DNA of 64,000 bases from Caballeronia sp. INDeC2 (GTDB lineage Bacteria > Pseudomonadota > Gammaproteobacteria > Burkholderiales > Burkholderiaceae): assembly GCF_023631325.1 (NCBI RefSeq), contig NZ_JALQDG010000033.1, positions 61,614-125,613 of the forward strand, given 5' to 3'. The position numbers and the translations under genes are program-made. The notes under the pieces are model-generated. The model saw only the letters and a list, made by a program, of their open reading frames with translations. It was not told the origin of the DNA and ran no database searches. Positions within the stretch are counted from its first letter, which is position 1. Each line of letters begins with the position of its first letter. Below are positions 25,075 to 33,931 of the stretch, piece after piece.

Positions 25075-26484
25075 ATGGTTCGGCTCGTGATGATTCTTCT
25101 CGGCGTCGACTATCTTCGGACGCGCTGGCGCTCGGTGATGACGCTCGGGCTGCTCAGCATCGTGCTCGGCGGCGTTATCTTCACCGACGCGCTCGACGGC
25201 TCGCTCTACTTTCCCATCGTGCCCTTCGCGCTGATGATGCTGCTCGAAGGCTTAGCCACGCTCGCCGTCGCATGGACCGGCATGGGCGGCCAGCGCAAGC
25301 TGCGTTACGTGAAAGGCACGACGTTCTGCCTCTCGGCGCTGCTCGTGTTGTTCGGCGGCGAGCACGGCAACTTCGTGCTGTCGCTCATCTTCGGCACGCT
25401 CTTTCTCGTCGATGGCGCGTTGCAGATCGTCTCCGCGCGCGTGGTCCGCTATCGCCGATGGCGTCTCGCGACCGCAGGCGGCATGCTCGAAATCGCCATC
25501 GCCATCTTCTTCTATCAGCCTTATCCCGATCACTATGCGGGCACGGTCGCTTATTGCGTCGCGTTCGGCCTCTTCTTCGGCGGCTGGAACATGATCCTGC
25601 TCGCGGCGCGCGTGCGGCGCATGGCGGCGAATCCCGCCGTCGAAAGCGAATCGGATACGACGGCGCAGGAAGCGTCGACGCCCGCAGCGCCGTCATTCGC
25701 CGACGCGGTCTTCGACGGCCCGCCCGCACCCGATGAAGCCGCGTTGACCGTGCATGTATGGACGCCGGTCGGCACGGCGAAGTCGCAGCCGAAGCGGCAG
25801 TTGCTCGTCGATCGCTATATCGCCGCCGTCGACAGAAACGGCACCATCTCGACGGGCCACGCGGCGCTGGAAACGCCCGAAGGTGTGTACATCAGTCTGT
25901 ATCCCGCGGTCGAGATAGATCGGTCTCCGAACGAATTCACGCGCACGCTGCGCGCGACGCGCGAGAACGACGTGCCCGGCCTCTTTCAGCCCGACTACGC
26001 GTCCGAGTCGAAGGCGTGGTGTCCGTCGACACAGCAGGTGCGCATCCGCAATTACGATCCGGTGAGGCTTGCACGCTTCTGGCAGACGTATCGACGCGAC
26101 GCGACTTATAACCTCACTTACCGCAACTGCTCGAGTTCCGTGGCGCGGGCGCTGGAAGCGGCGATCGAGGGTGCGTCGGCGCGCGTGTGGGGCAAGGGCG
26201 GCGGATGGAAGCCGCTCGTGCGCATCATGACGACGCCCGAGCTATGGGTCGCGGCGCAAGTGCGCAAGCGCGCCGCGACGATGGCCTGGACACCGGGCCT
26301 CACGCTCGACTATGCGCGCGCGCTCAGCATGCTCGCGGACCCGCGTCACTCGGGCTGGGTGAAGATGGCGCGCATCGCGGTCGCGACGATGTATCGCTCG
26401 CGGCAACGCTGGCGCGCTGAAGAACATGCGGCGGCACGCGCGCAAGAAGAGGCGTCGGTGACGGCGCAGCGGCGTGCCGGTTGA
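25075..26484 (+). CDS. HdeD/DUF308-like membrane domain fused to a permuted papain-like hydrolase domain
   Basis: The 469-residue protein has six predicted membrane helices in residues 20-180, in the DUF308/HdeD style (LGLLSIVLGGVIF, LLEGLATLAVAW, LIFGTLFLVDGALQIVSA). A Ser/Ala/Pro-rich linker (185-220) and a soluble C-terminal domain follow. The latter has a His in STGHAALETPEG (H262) and a Cys in YRNCSSSVARALE (C352); His before Cys is the order of permuted NlpC/P60 and LRAT-like hydrolases. HdeD is linked to acid stress in enterobacteria. The combination is unusual and suggests a membrane-tethered peptidase, amidase or acyltransferase; substrate unknown. Confidence 0.75.
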   Translation: MVRLVMILLGVDYLRTRWRSVMTLGLLSIVLGGVIFTDALDGSLYFPIVPFALMMLLEGLATLAVAWTGMGGQRKLRYVKGTTFCLSALLVLFGGEHGNFVLSLIFGTLFLVDGALQIVSARVVRYRRWRLATAGGMLEIAIAIFFYQPYPDHYAGTVAYCVAFGLFFGGWNMILLAARVRRMAANPAVESESDTTAQEASTPAAPSFADAVFDGPPAPDEAALTVHVWTPVGTAKSQPKRQLLVDRYIAAVDRNGTISTGHAALETPEGVYISLYPAVEIDRSPNEFTRTLRATRENDVPGLFQPDYASESKAWCPSTQQVRIRNYDPVRLARFWQTYRRDATYNLTYRNCSSSVARALEAAIEGASARVWGKGGGWKPLVRIMTTPELWVAAQVRKRAATMAWTPGLTLDYARALSMLADPRHSGWVKMARIAVATMYRSRQRWRAEEHAAARAQEEASVTAQRRAG

Positions 26485-26496
26485 CGCGATGCCGGG

Positions 26497-27822
26497 TTAC
26501 TCGGCGGCCTTGCGCGATCGGCTGCCGCGTGAAGGCGATTTGCGCGACGGCTTCTCCGCTTTGGCTTCGGCGACCGGTTCGGCGGCGCTCGCAACGCTTT
26601 CGTCCGATACGCCGGCATCGCTCTGCTTCGTCGCCGTCTTGCGCGCGCGTCGCGGTGCGGCCTGCTTCTTCGGTGCGGGTACGGGTGCAGGCTCGGGTAC
26701 AGGTTCGGCTTGCGGTTCGAACGGCGTCGGCGCGTCTTCCACGAACACGGCGGCCTCCGGCGCGGCCACGTGCGCGGCTTTCCTTGCACCTCGTCTTTCT
26801 CTGCGTCGGCTATTGGCCGAGCCTTCGTGTTCCTTCGGAACGACCGGCGCCGGTGCTTCTTCCTCGAACGCTACGGGTTCCTGCGCGGCTGCGTGCGCCG
26901 CTTGCCGCGCACTGCGTTTCTCTCTGCGCCTGCTATTGCCCGAACCTTCGTGTTCTTTCGGAACGAGCGATGCTTCGGCTTGCCTCACATCGACCGCGGC
27001 GACCTGAGCGGACTGCGCGGAGCGAAACACGAACGCGCCGGATTTATCGTCGCGGCCGACTTCCAGCAAACCCCGCGACTGCGCTTCGTCGAGCAGATTG
27101 CCGAACGCGCGGAAGCCATATTGCGTTTCGCTGAAGCCCGGCTTGCGGCGCTTGATCGCGCTCTTCAACACCGACGCCCAGATCTTGCCGCTCTCGCCGC
27201 GCTCCGATGCGAGCGCCTCGAACGTCTCGACGGTGATCGCGATGGCCTGCGACTTGCGCGATTCCGTTTCCTGCTTCGGCTGCCGTTCTTCATCGGGCGT
27301 GCGCTTCGATTCTCGCTGCTCGCGCTTGGCGATAGCGCGTTGCTGCTCGCGCACGAGGTCGTCGTAGAAGATAAACTCGTCGCAGTTCGCAACGAGCAGG
27401 TCGGACGTCGACTGCTTCACGCCCACGCCGATAACCTTCTTCGCGTTCTCGCGCAACTTCGACACGAGCGGCGAGAAGTCGGAGTCGCCGCTGATGATGA
27501 CGAAGGTGTCGACGTGCGATTTCGTGTAGCAGAGATCCAGCGCATCGACGACGAGGCGAATGTCGGCCGAATTCTTGCCCGACTGGCGCACGTGGGGAAT
27601 CTCGATCATCTCGAAGCTGGCCTCATGCATCGCCGATTTGAAGCCCTTGTAGCGATCCCAGTCGCAATAGGCTTTCTTGACGACGATGCTTCCCTTCAGC
27701 AGCAGGCGTTCGAGCACCGGCCGGATATCGAATTTCTCGTACTTCGCGTCGCGAACGCCCAGCGCGACGTTCTCGAAGTCGCAGAACAACGCCATGCTGA
27801 CGCTTTCCTGAGGTCCAGCCAT
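26497..27822 (-). CDS. NYN-domain nuclease-like protein with OST-HTH domain
   Basis: The 441-residue protein has an N-terminal PIN-like NYN domain (about residues 9-160) with the expected acidic residues in ALFCDFENVALG (D15), NSADIRLVVDAL (D87) and SGDSDFSPLV (D113, D115). An OST-HTH/LOTUS domain follows at about 190-268 (KIWASVLKSAIKRRKPGF, YGFRAFGNLLDEAQSRG). Such fusions are thought to be RNA-processing or RNA-binding nucleases. The C-terminal 170 residues are disordered, Ala/Pro/Lys/Arg-rich, and include a 41-residue duplication. The ATG at 27822 was chosen because the NYN domain starts there; upstream in-frame codons add a non-conserved 13 residues. Confidence 0.9.
   Translation of the reverse strand: MAGPQESVSMALFCDFENVALGVRDAKYEKFDIRPVLERLLLKGSIVVKKAYCDWDRYKGFKSAMHEASFEMIEIPHVRQSGKNSADIRLVVDALDLCYTKSHVDTFVIISGDSDFSPLVSKLRENAKKVIGVGVKQSTSDLLVANCDEFIFYDDLVREQQRAIAKREQRESKRTPDEERQPKQETESRKSQAIAITVETFEALASERGESGKIWASVLKSAIKRRKPGFSETQYGFRAFGNLLDEAQSRGLLEVGRDDKSGAFVFRSAQSAQVAAVDVRQAEASLVPKEHEGSGNSRRREKRSARQAAHAAAQEPVAFEEEAPAPVVPKEHEGSANSRRRERRGARKAAHVAAPEAAVFVEDAPTPFEPQAEPVPEPAPVPAPKKQAAPRRARKTATKQSDAGVSDESVASAAEPVAEAKAEKPSRKSPSRGSRSRKAAE
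26722..26964 (-). repeat. Tandem duplication inside the NYN gene tail
   Basis: Residues 287-327 and 328-367 are two copies of a 41-residue unit beginning VPKEHEGSGNSRRREKRSAR and VPKEHEGSANSRRRERRGAR. The second copy has diverged at a minority of positions. The basic, Ser/Arg-rich repeat would suit RNA binding. Confidence 0.75.
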
Positions 27823-27928
27823 ATGATTCTCCAGCCCGTGCGGCATGTTTCGAATGCGCACATGATAGCTTGTCGGCCCGATGGCCGTTCATGACTCGCC
27901 TCGCATGCCCGTGACGGCGACGCGGGCA

Positions 27929-28318
27929 TCAAATCCACAGATCGTTCGGCGCGGTGCGTTCGTTGTGCTCTTCGCCCGTATTCACGACGCCGCGCGGCTC
28001 GATCAGCATGATCTTCACCTCGCGCGCCGCATACGGTTTGTGCTCGACGCCCTTCGGCACGATGCCGATTTCGCCCGCGCGCAGATGCATCGCGCCGTCG
28101 CGGAAATCGATGCGCAATTCGCCTTCGAGGACGATGAAAGTCTCGTCGGTGTCCGCATGTCGATGCCAGATGAAATCGCCTTCGAGACGCGCGACCTTGA
28201 ACTGGTAGTCGTTCATTTCGGCGATGACGCGCTGCTGCCAGTGGCCTTCGATCTTGCGCGCCTTGTCGAGCGGATCGATCGCGATACGCTGACCGCGAGA
28301 GATGGGAGTGGATATCAT
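27929..28318 (-). CDS. Cupin-domain protein
   Basis: The 129-residue single-domain cupin has the motif 1 residues in FIWHRHADTDETFIVLEGEL (His, His, Glu) and motif 2 in IGIVPKGVEHKPYA, so a metal site is likely complete. Small cupins of this kind are enzymes or ligand-binding proteins; the substrate is unknown. The ATG at 28318 was chosen over an upstream extension in low-quality sequence. It lies 94 bp downstream of an AraC regulator on the same strand. Confidence 0.85.
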   Translation of the reverse strand: MISTPISRGQRIAIDPLDKARKIEGHWQQRVIAEMNDYQFKVARLEGDFIWHRHADTDETFIVLEGELRIDFRDGAMHLRAGEIGIVPKGVEHKPYAAREVKIMLIEPRGVVNTGEEHNERTAPNDLWI

Positions 28319-28412
28319 TGCGAAGCTCCTTGACCTGGACGATGAACCAGGCCCGAGGCTAACGCTCGCACGCCGTGCACGTCTTGAACGATCGTGCACG
28401 CTCCAACGCGTT

Positions 28413-29249
28413 TCAGCGCGGCACGGCGCCGCTGGCGATCGCCCGCCAGCGCGCGGGCGGCATGCCGAATGCGCGCGTGAACTGGCGCGTCATGTGGCTT
28501 TGATCGGCGAAGCCCGCATGAGCGGCGACATCGGCGAGCGATATGCCGGTGAGCATCAGACGGCGCACGAGATCGAGACGGCGCATCGTCAGATAGCGAT
28601 ACGGGCTCGTGCCGTAGAACTTGCGGAAATCGCGCGACAGCCCGAACCGCTCACGGCCCGTCACGCGCTCCAGTTCGTCCAGCGTGATGATGCGTTCGCA
28701 ATTCGCATGAAGAAAATCGCGTGCGCGCGCGGCGCTCGCATAGTCGCCGCTTTCGGAGGCCGGCCGCGCGCCGGCGGCTTGGGCGAGCGCGAATGCCAGT
28801 TCGGTGAGCGCGTCGTGCTGTTCGAGCGGCTCGAGCGGCGGCAGCGCGCCTTCCGTGCGCTGCAGCAGCGCTTCGGTTGCGCGCGAGACACGCACATCGG
28901 TCGTCACGCCGCCTTCGATGAACGGCAGCGCGCGGCCGCCGAGGATCGCCTGAATCAGCGCGGGATCGACGTACAGCATACGATAGCGGAAGCCTTCGCC
29001 GGTGCCTGCTTGTCCATCGTGGAGTTCGTCGGGATGCAGGACCATTGTCTGGCCGCGCACGCTATGACGAAGCGAGCGCCGGTAGTTGAAGCTCTGCACG
29101 CCCGCGAGCGTGCGGCCGATCGCATAGGTGTCGTGCCGGTGCAGGCCGTACGCCTTGCCGCCGAACCAGGCTTCGATGCGCTCGATGCCTTGCGTCGGCT
29201 CGGCGCGCTTCACCCAGTCCGACGCGGTTCCCTTCGTGCGCTCGTTCAT
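28413..29249 (-). CDS. AraC-family transcriptional regulator
   Basis: The 278-residue protein has an N-terminal AraC ligand-binding cupin (GLHRHDTYAIGRTLAG, VLHPDELHDGQAG) and a C-terminal DNA-binding domain from about residue 170, with ITLDELERVTGRERFGLSRD as the first HTH and ISLADVAAHAGFADQSHMTR as the second. This arrangement is common in regulators of efflux or small-metabolite genes. The likely target by position is the cupin gene downstream; direct evidence is lacking. Confidence 0.9.
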   Translation of the reverse strand: MNERTKGTASDWVKRAEPTQGIERIEAWFGGKAYGLHRHDTYAIGRTLAGVQSFNYRRSLRHSVRGQTMVLHPDELHDGQAGTGEGFRYRMLYVDPALIQAILGGRALPFIEGGVTTDVRVSRATEALLQRTEGALPPLEPLEQHDALTELAFALAQAAGARPASESGDYASAARARDFLHANCERIITLDELERVTGRERFGLSRDFRKFYGTSPYRYLTMRRLDLVRRLMLTGISLADVAAHAGFADQSHMTRQFTRAFGMPPARWRAIASGAVPR

Positions 29250-29323
29250 TTCGACTGACGCTCCGGCATTTCATTGAAAGCAATGTCGAATACTAGCCGA
29301 TGCGGGAAGCAGCCGTGCCAAAG

Positions 29324-29719
29324 TCAGGGCTTGGCGTATCGCGCGGCGAGCGCGGCAAGGTCGCGGCGGACCCAGTCGGCGTCGGCGGCGAATTTCTCGT
29401 CGGACATATCGGCCTGGCGGAACAGCGTGAGCGCCACTTCGGCGCCCGCGCCGTTCTGATAGACGCGCAATGGCACGTAGACCTCGCAACCGTTCGGCAG
29501 ACAGACGCGATGATCCATCACGCCGAACGCGTTGTGAGCGGTGAAGCGGATCGTCACGTCGCCTTCGGGACCGCGTGCGCGCCAGTGATTGCCCAAGTCT
29601 TCGAGCGTCGACTGCGCGAGTCCCGACGCCCATGTCGGGAAAACGTCGGGATGCCAGATCGTGTCGTAGAGCTCGCGCCAGTCGCGATCGATCGTGACGG
29701 TGAGGGTCTGCGTCTGCAT
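29324..29719 (-). CDS. Small START/SRPBCC-like protein
   Basis: The 131-residue protein looks like a polyketide cyclase/START-type (SRPBCC) ligand-binding domain: an N-terminal strand LTVTIDRDWRELYDTIWHPD, then WASGLAQSTLEDLGNHWRAR, a beta-rich middle and a long C-terminal helix (DADWVRRDLAALAARYA). The assignment rests on the pattern of secondary structure and is not certain. ATG 29719 was chosen; a GTG at 29725 is equally possible and adds two residues. It follows the KfrA-like gene by 13 bp on the same strand. Confidence 0.65.
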   Translation of the reverse strand: MQTQTLTVTIDRDWRELYDTIWHPDVFPTWASGLAQSTLEDLGNHWRARGPEGDVTIRFTAHNAFGVMDHRVCLPNGCEVYVPLRVYQNGAGAEVALTLFRQADMSDEKFAADADWVRRDLAALAARYAKP

Positions 29720-29732
29720 CGTCACATGAGGG

Positions 29733-31433
29733 TCACGTGTCGATCTTCGACATCACCGCGGTGGCCGGATCGTAGCGATAGCCCTTTTGCGCGAGCTGCT
29801 GCGCCATCTTGTCCCCGATCAGCTTCTGCTGCGCCTCGCGGAACACGAGCTCGTGATCCGGCTTCAGGCGCTCCAGTTCGACCGCGAGCCTGCGCATCAG
29901 CGCAACTTCGCCGGTGCTGCGGGCATCGATGAAAAGGATCTTTTCATTGGCCACGTCGAGACGCTGGCGCAAGTCCTTCGCGTACGTGACCCATTGCTCG
30001 GCGTTCGCACGAAGATCGTCGTAGGCCTTCGAGTGCGCCTTGGCCTGCGCCGAAATCTGACGCTGCAGCGACGCGAGCTCCGACTCCTCGCCCTGCTCCT
30101 TCTCGACAAGGCGCTTCGCCAGATCGGTCGCATTCTTCTCGGCGGACTCGGCGCGTTCGCGCAACGCGTTGACATCGTTCGACACGCGCGCCAGTTCGGC
30201 GCCCTGCTCGGCTTTCTCTTCCATCAGCGCGCTGATCTGCTTGCGGGATTCGTCCAGCTCGCCGCTGACACGGCCCGCGTGATCGCGATGCGCCGCCAGT
30301 TCCGCGTTGCGCGCAGCCGCGCTCTCACGCTCGGCCGCGAGCGCGCCGCGCACTTCGTTCAACTCCGCTTCGAGGACTGCGATGCGCGCGAGGCTTTCGC
30401 TCGCCTGCGCCTCGGCGGCCTGCGCGCGCGCGAGCGCCGCGTTCGCGTCCTGCGACCAGCGTTCGGCTTCAGCCGATTTTTCCTGCGATGCGAGGCTCAG
30501 CGCTTCATGCTGCTGACGCGCCTGATCGCGCTCTTGTGCGATGCGCGCAAGCTCGTCGTCCTTGCCCGCCATCAACGTATGCAGATCCGCGTGATCCTGA
30601 CGCGCCCGGTCGCGTTCCTGCGCGATGAGCGCAAGCTCGCCGTCCTTGCCCGCGAGCGATGCGCTCAACTGCTCGTGCTGCTGCCGCGCCTGTTCGCGCT
30701 CGTCGGCGATGCGCGCGAGTTCTTCATCCTTGCCCGCGAGCGACGCGTGCAGTTCGCCATGCTGCTGCCGCACATGTTCGAGCGCTTCCGCGATGCGCGC
30801 GATGTCTTCGTCTTTCGCCGACAGCGCCGCGTTCAGCGCCTCCCTGGCACGCCGCTCTTCTTCGAGCGACGCCTTCACGGCTTCCAGTTGCGCCTGTTCC
30901 GCCGATGCGCGCTGCGCCGCTTCCTCGATGCGCGTCTCAGCGTTCTGCGCGCGCGCCGCGGCTGCTTCGGCCTCCTGACGCAAGCGCGCGACCGATTCTT
31001 CCGATGCCCGCAACGCGCTCAGCATGTCCATCATCTGCTGACGGTTTTTCGCGGCCTCGTCGCCGGTCTTCTGGAACTCGGCGAGCGCCTCGTCGCGCTC
31101 CGCGAGCGCGGTCGATAGCCGCTGGCTCACCGCGGACAGGCGCTGGCCGGACATCCGTTCGGTTTCGTCGCGCGAGACGGTCCAAAGCCGCCGTGCGACG
31201 TTCACGAGCGTCTCGGCGAGGTCGTCGGGCAGCCCGGTCGGCGCCTGCTGCTGGGGCATGTCCGGGGAACGCGCCTCGCGCCAGCGCTGCAGGCCGGCCG
31301 CGATGGCGACGAGCGAGCCGTTGCCGGCCTCCGCCCAAACGGTCACGGGGGAGACCTTGCGGCCTTCTTGCGTCAGGCGATCGGCGATAGACGCGATCTG
31401 CTCGTCGGTGATGATGTCTACGTCTGTGGGCAT
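29733..31433 (-). CDS. KfrA-like DNA-binding coiled-coil protein
   Basis: The 566-residue protein has an N-terminal KfrA-type DNA-binding domain (about residues 8-60: ITDEQIASIADRLTQEGRKV, TVWAEAGNGSLVAIAAGLQR) followed by a roughly 440-residue uninterrupted coiled coil and a short C-terminal globular part. KfrA proteins are plasmid-borne DNA-binding proteins linked to stable inheritance; chromosomal relatives also occur in Burkholderiaceae. Residues 204-315 are four near-identical 28-residue units, that is four heptads each. ATG 31433 was chosen because the conserved domain begins a few residues later. Confidence 0.88.
   Translation of the reverse strand: MPTDVDIITDEQIASIADRLTQEGRKVSPVTVWAEAGNGSLVAIAAGLQRWREARSPDMPQQQAPTGLPDDLAETLVNVARRLWTVSRDETERMSGQRLSAVSQRLSTALAERDEALAEFQKTGDEAAKNRQQMMDMLSALRASEESVARLRQEAEAAAARAQNAETRIEEAAQRASAEQAQLEAVKASLEEERRAREALNAALSAKDEDIARIAEALEHVRQQHGELHASLAGKDEELARIADEREQARQQHEQLSASLAGKDGELALIAQERDRARQDHADLHTLMAGKDDELARIAQERDQARQQHEALSLASQEKSAEAERWSQDANAALARAQAAEAQASESLARIAVLEAELNEVRGALAAERESAAARNAELAAHRDHAGRVSGELDESRKQISALMEEKAEQGAELARVSNDVNALRERAESAEKNATDLAKRLVEKEQGEESELASLQRQISAQAKAHSKAYDDLRANAEQWVTYAKDLRQRLDVANEKILFIDARSTGEVALMRRLAVELERLKPDHELVFREAQQKLIGDKMAQQLAQKGYRYDPATAVMSKIDT
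30489..30824 (-). repeat. Four 84-bp repeats encoding 28-residue coiled-coil units
   Basis: The units cover residues 204-231, 232-259, 260-287 and 288-315 of the KfrA-like protein, each built on the theme LAGKDEELARIADEREQARQ. The length of 28 residues is exactly four heptads, so unit gain or loss would preserve both frame and coil register. Confidence 0.8.
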
Positions 31434-31703
31434 AAGCGCCTCGAAAATCAGTGGCGTCGCACTCAAGAAATTGCGATACGTTGTTACATTCGGCTGCATC
31501 CGCGCCGGCGCGGAAAGGGATGATACCCATTTTCAGCGTCCGCTATCGCGCAGCGCGCCATGTGCCGTCGAAAAAGGGTTTTGCAGCGAGAGTGTATCGC
31601 TTACGAGGCTGTAAATTCGAAACGTAATACGATATTCACAGAAACGCATCGAGCCCGGGACCGGCGATCCGTCCGGGCTGCTGGAAATCGGCTGGAACCG
31701 CGC

Positions 31704-32012
31704 TTACGGCTTGGCGAAAACCGGGCCGAGTCCGATGACGGCCGTATCGGTCGAACGTGCGCCGGATGCGACACTGCCGTTCGCCGGCGCGCCGTATGCG
31801 CTCACGCCCTTCGCGGCATCCACGCGCGCCTGCGCGGCCTGGATGTTTTGCGGATACTGCGTCTGGTCGCTCGCCGGGTTGTAGCCGGCCTTTTGCAGCT
31901 CGACGAGTTGCGCGCGGACTTCCGCACGGGTGATCGGCTGGTTCGACTGCGCGAACGAGAGAGCCGGAAGCGCGACAGCAGCAGCGACGATGAGCGATTG
32001 AATGACTTTCAT
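31704..32012 (-). CDS. DUF4148 secreted protein
   Basis: The 102-residue exported protein has a signal peptide ending SFAQ (about residue 22) and the DUF4148 core QPITRAEVRAQLVELQKAGYNP, with IQAAQARVDAAKGVSAYG after it. It is a paralogue of the protein at 23727 but lacks its cysteine tail. A strong GGAGG ribosome binding site precedes ATG 32012. The function of the family is unknown. Confidence 0.88.
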   Translation of the reverse strand: MKVIQSLIVAAAVALPALSFAQSNQPITRAEVRAQLVELQKAGYNPASDQTQYPQNIQAAQARVDAAKGVSAYGAPANGSVASGARSTDTAVIGLGPVFAKP

Positions 32013-32217
32013 GATTACCTCCAGAGTTTGTGATGGAAGGCCGTCTTGTCGATCCGCGCTGTGTTGCGAATCGTTCGGGCTTGGAGGTATTTGAACTGGC
32101 GGACGTATCTGGCTTGTTTCGCAAAACGCGGTTTATGAAACGCCTTGTGTCGGCGTTCGGTGCGGATACAGTGCGATACAAAGAGGCTTGCGCGCGATCG
32201 GCCGGCCAGCCGGTCAG

Positions 32218-32598
32218 TCATTGCGTAGCGACCCACCACGTCGTGCCGGCGGCATCGCGAAAGCCGCCTCTGAAGTCGTCGTCGGCACGTTTGCGCGTGG
32301 GCGCTTGCACGCTGTGCGCGCCGTTTTGCATGGCGCGGTCGTAGACGGCCTGCGGGTCGCGCACATAGACGTGGATATGCGGCCCCGGCGCTTGCTGATC
32401 GGTCGCGCCACCGCCGATCATCACGATGCTGTCGTCGATGCGCACTTCGGCATGCATCAGCGAGCCATCGGGACGGTCGACGCGGCGGACCAGTTCCGCT
32501 TCGAAGACGCTTTGCAGAAACGCGATGATCGATTCCGCGTTCTCGCAGATGAGGTACGGGCTGACGGAGGGGTAGGTCGCGGGTTTCCAGTCGGTCAT
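32218..32598 (-). CDS. VOC-family (glyoxalase/bleomycin-resistance-like) protein
   Basis: The 126-residue single VOC domain resembles the YdeN/PhnB-like subset, with SVSPYLICENAESIIAFLQ at the start, DSIVMIGGGATD in the middle and DAAGTTWWVATQ at the end. These proteins bind metal ions or small ligands; many are dioxygenases, isomerases or drug-binding proteins, and this one's substrate is not apparent. No operon partner is obvious, as the neighbour on the left starts a separate gene set. Confidence 0.85.
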   Translation of the reverse strand: MTDWKPATYPSVSPYLICENAESIIAFLQSVFEAELVRRVDRPDGSLMHAEVRIDDSIVMIGGGATDQQAPGPHIHVYVRDPQAVYDRAMQNGAHSVQAPTRKRADDDFRGGFRDAAGTTWWVATQ

Positions 32599-32653
32599 GG
32601 CTTGCCTCGGTTCATCGTAAGGCTAATCAGAGTAATGGAATCCCGCGCCGGCT

Positions 32654-33922
32654 TCAAACTCCTTCCACCTCGTCCACATCGACGAGCTTCTTCGACACCG
32701 CCTTCGGCATTTCAGCCGTCGCTTGCGGCGCGGCCTCATACCGATGCACATCGTGCGTCACGAAGCCCAGATCATGGCTCGGCACCTCGAACCACTCCGG
32801 ATGCGCGAACGAGCGGCGGATATCCTCCAGCCCGCTCGCCCAGTGCTCGTCCATCGTATCGTTGCTGAACTCGTAGTCCTTGTAGTGCCCTTCGAAGAAC
32901 TTGTTCTTGTAGATGAGATGCACGACGTTCACCGCGCCGCCATCCGCGACTTTCTGCGCCTCGCGCAGCAGCGGATGCGAACGCCGCGTCTTCTCGGGAA
33001 CGTGCTCCAGCAGTTCCTTGATGAGCCGCGCATGCTTCTGGTTATGCGAAACGAAATCGGTGATCGCGCGCGTCCGGCTCGAATACTGAATGTCTTTCGT
33101 GCGTTCGCTCACGTCGAGAAAATCGCCCGGCAACGTGCCGCGCGCGCTCCATAAATCCACCTGAAACACGAGCGTGTCCTTGTGCTGGCTTTCGCGGATG
33201 ATCTCCGTCAACGGCGTGTTCGACACGAGACCGCCGTCCCAATAGAACTCGCCGTCGATCTCGACAGCAGGAAAACCCGGCGGCAGCGCGCCCGACGCCA
33301 TGAAGTGCTGGGGCGCGAGACGCATCTTCGTATTGTCGAAGTAGACGAGATTGCCCGTGCGCACATTGACCGCGCCCACCGACACGCGCATGGCGCCATC
33401 GTTGATACGGTCGAAATCGGCGAATTGCAGCAGCGTCGCGCGCAACGCGGACGTGTCGTAGTAGCTCACGTCGCTCGGCCGCTTGCTCCTCGTCGCCGGT
33501 CCGATCTCGGGCACATGCACGCGCGGCGAAAAGAAGCCCCTTTGACCTTCGGTCAGCGCGCGCGCCGCCGCCCACATACTCGAAAACTTGCGGCCGATAT
33601 TGCCGAAGCCGAACGCCGCGGGCAAAAACGCGCCGACATGTCCGATCAGATCCGCGGGCTGGCAGATCGTGTTCCAGAACCCGCGCAGCGCGGCCACGCG
33701 ATGCTCGGGCGCATTGCCCGCGATGATCGCGGTATTCAACGCGCCGATGGAAATACCCGATGTCCACGTCGGTTCGACGCCGACTTCCGCGAGCCCTTCG
33801 AACACGCCGGCCTGATACGAGCCGAGCGCGCCGCCGCCTTGCAGCACGAGGCAGACGTCGTCGTAATCCGGCAGCGCGACGTGGTTCGCCTGCGTGAGTG
33901 TGTTGCGTTGACTGCGGCGCAT
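32654..33922 (-). CDS. Patatin-like phospholipase with DUF3734, possible PHB-related hydrolase
   Basis: The 422-residue protein has the patatin core: oxyanion loop LQGGGALGSYQAGVF at about residue 27, nucleophile elbow G-I-S58-I-G, and the catalytic Asp in FYWDGGLVSNTP (D229). A C-terminal DUF3734 domain contains HLIYKNKFFEGHYKDYEFSN. Such proteins are lipid acyl hydrolases, and in Burkholderiaceae they are repeatedly encoded next to 3-hydroxybutyrate dehydrogenase, as here, so a role in polyhydroxybutyrate or ketone-body metabolism is likely but inferred. It ends the three-gene operon, 9 bp after the dehydrogenase. Confidence 0.88.
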   Translation of the reverse strand: MRRSQRNTLTQANHVALPDYDDVCLVLQGGGALGSYQAGVFEGLAEVGVEPTWTSGISIGALNTAIIAGNAPEHRVAALRGFWNTICQPADLIGHVGAFLPAAFGFGNIGRKFSSMWAAARALTEGQRGFFSPRVHVPEIGPATRSKRPSDVSYYDTSALRATLLQFADFDRINDGAMRVSVGAVNVRTGNLVYFDNTKMRLAPQHFMASGALPPGFPAVEIDGEFYWDGGLVSNTPLTEIIRESQHKDTLVFQVDLWSARGTLPGDFLDVSERTKDIQYSSRTRAITDFVSHNQKHARLIKELLEHVPEKTRRSHPLLREAQKVADGGAVNVVHLIYKNKFFEGHYKDYEFSNDTMDEHWASGLEDIRRSFAHPEWFEVPSHDLGFVTHDVHRYEAAPQATAEMPKAVSKKLVDVDEVEGV

Positions 33923-33931
33923 CGTTCCTCC

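Noticed and set aside
30489..30824. Short regularly spaced repeats that might suggest a CRISPR array
   Set aside because: They are in-frame 84-bp coding repeats of a coiled coil with no unique spacers.
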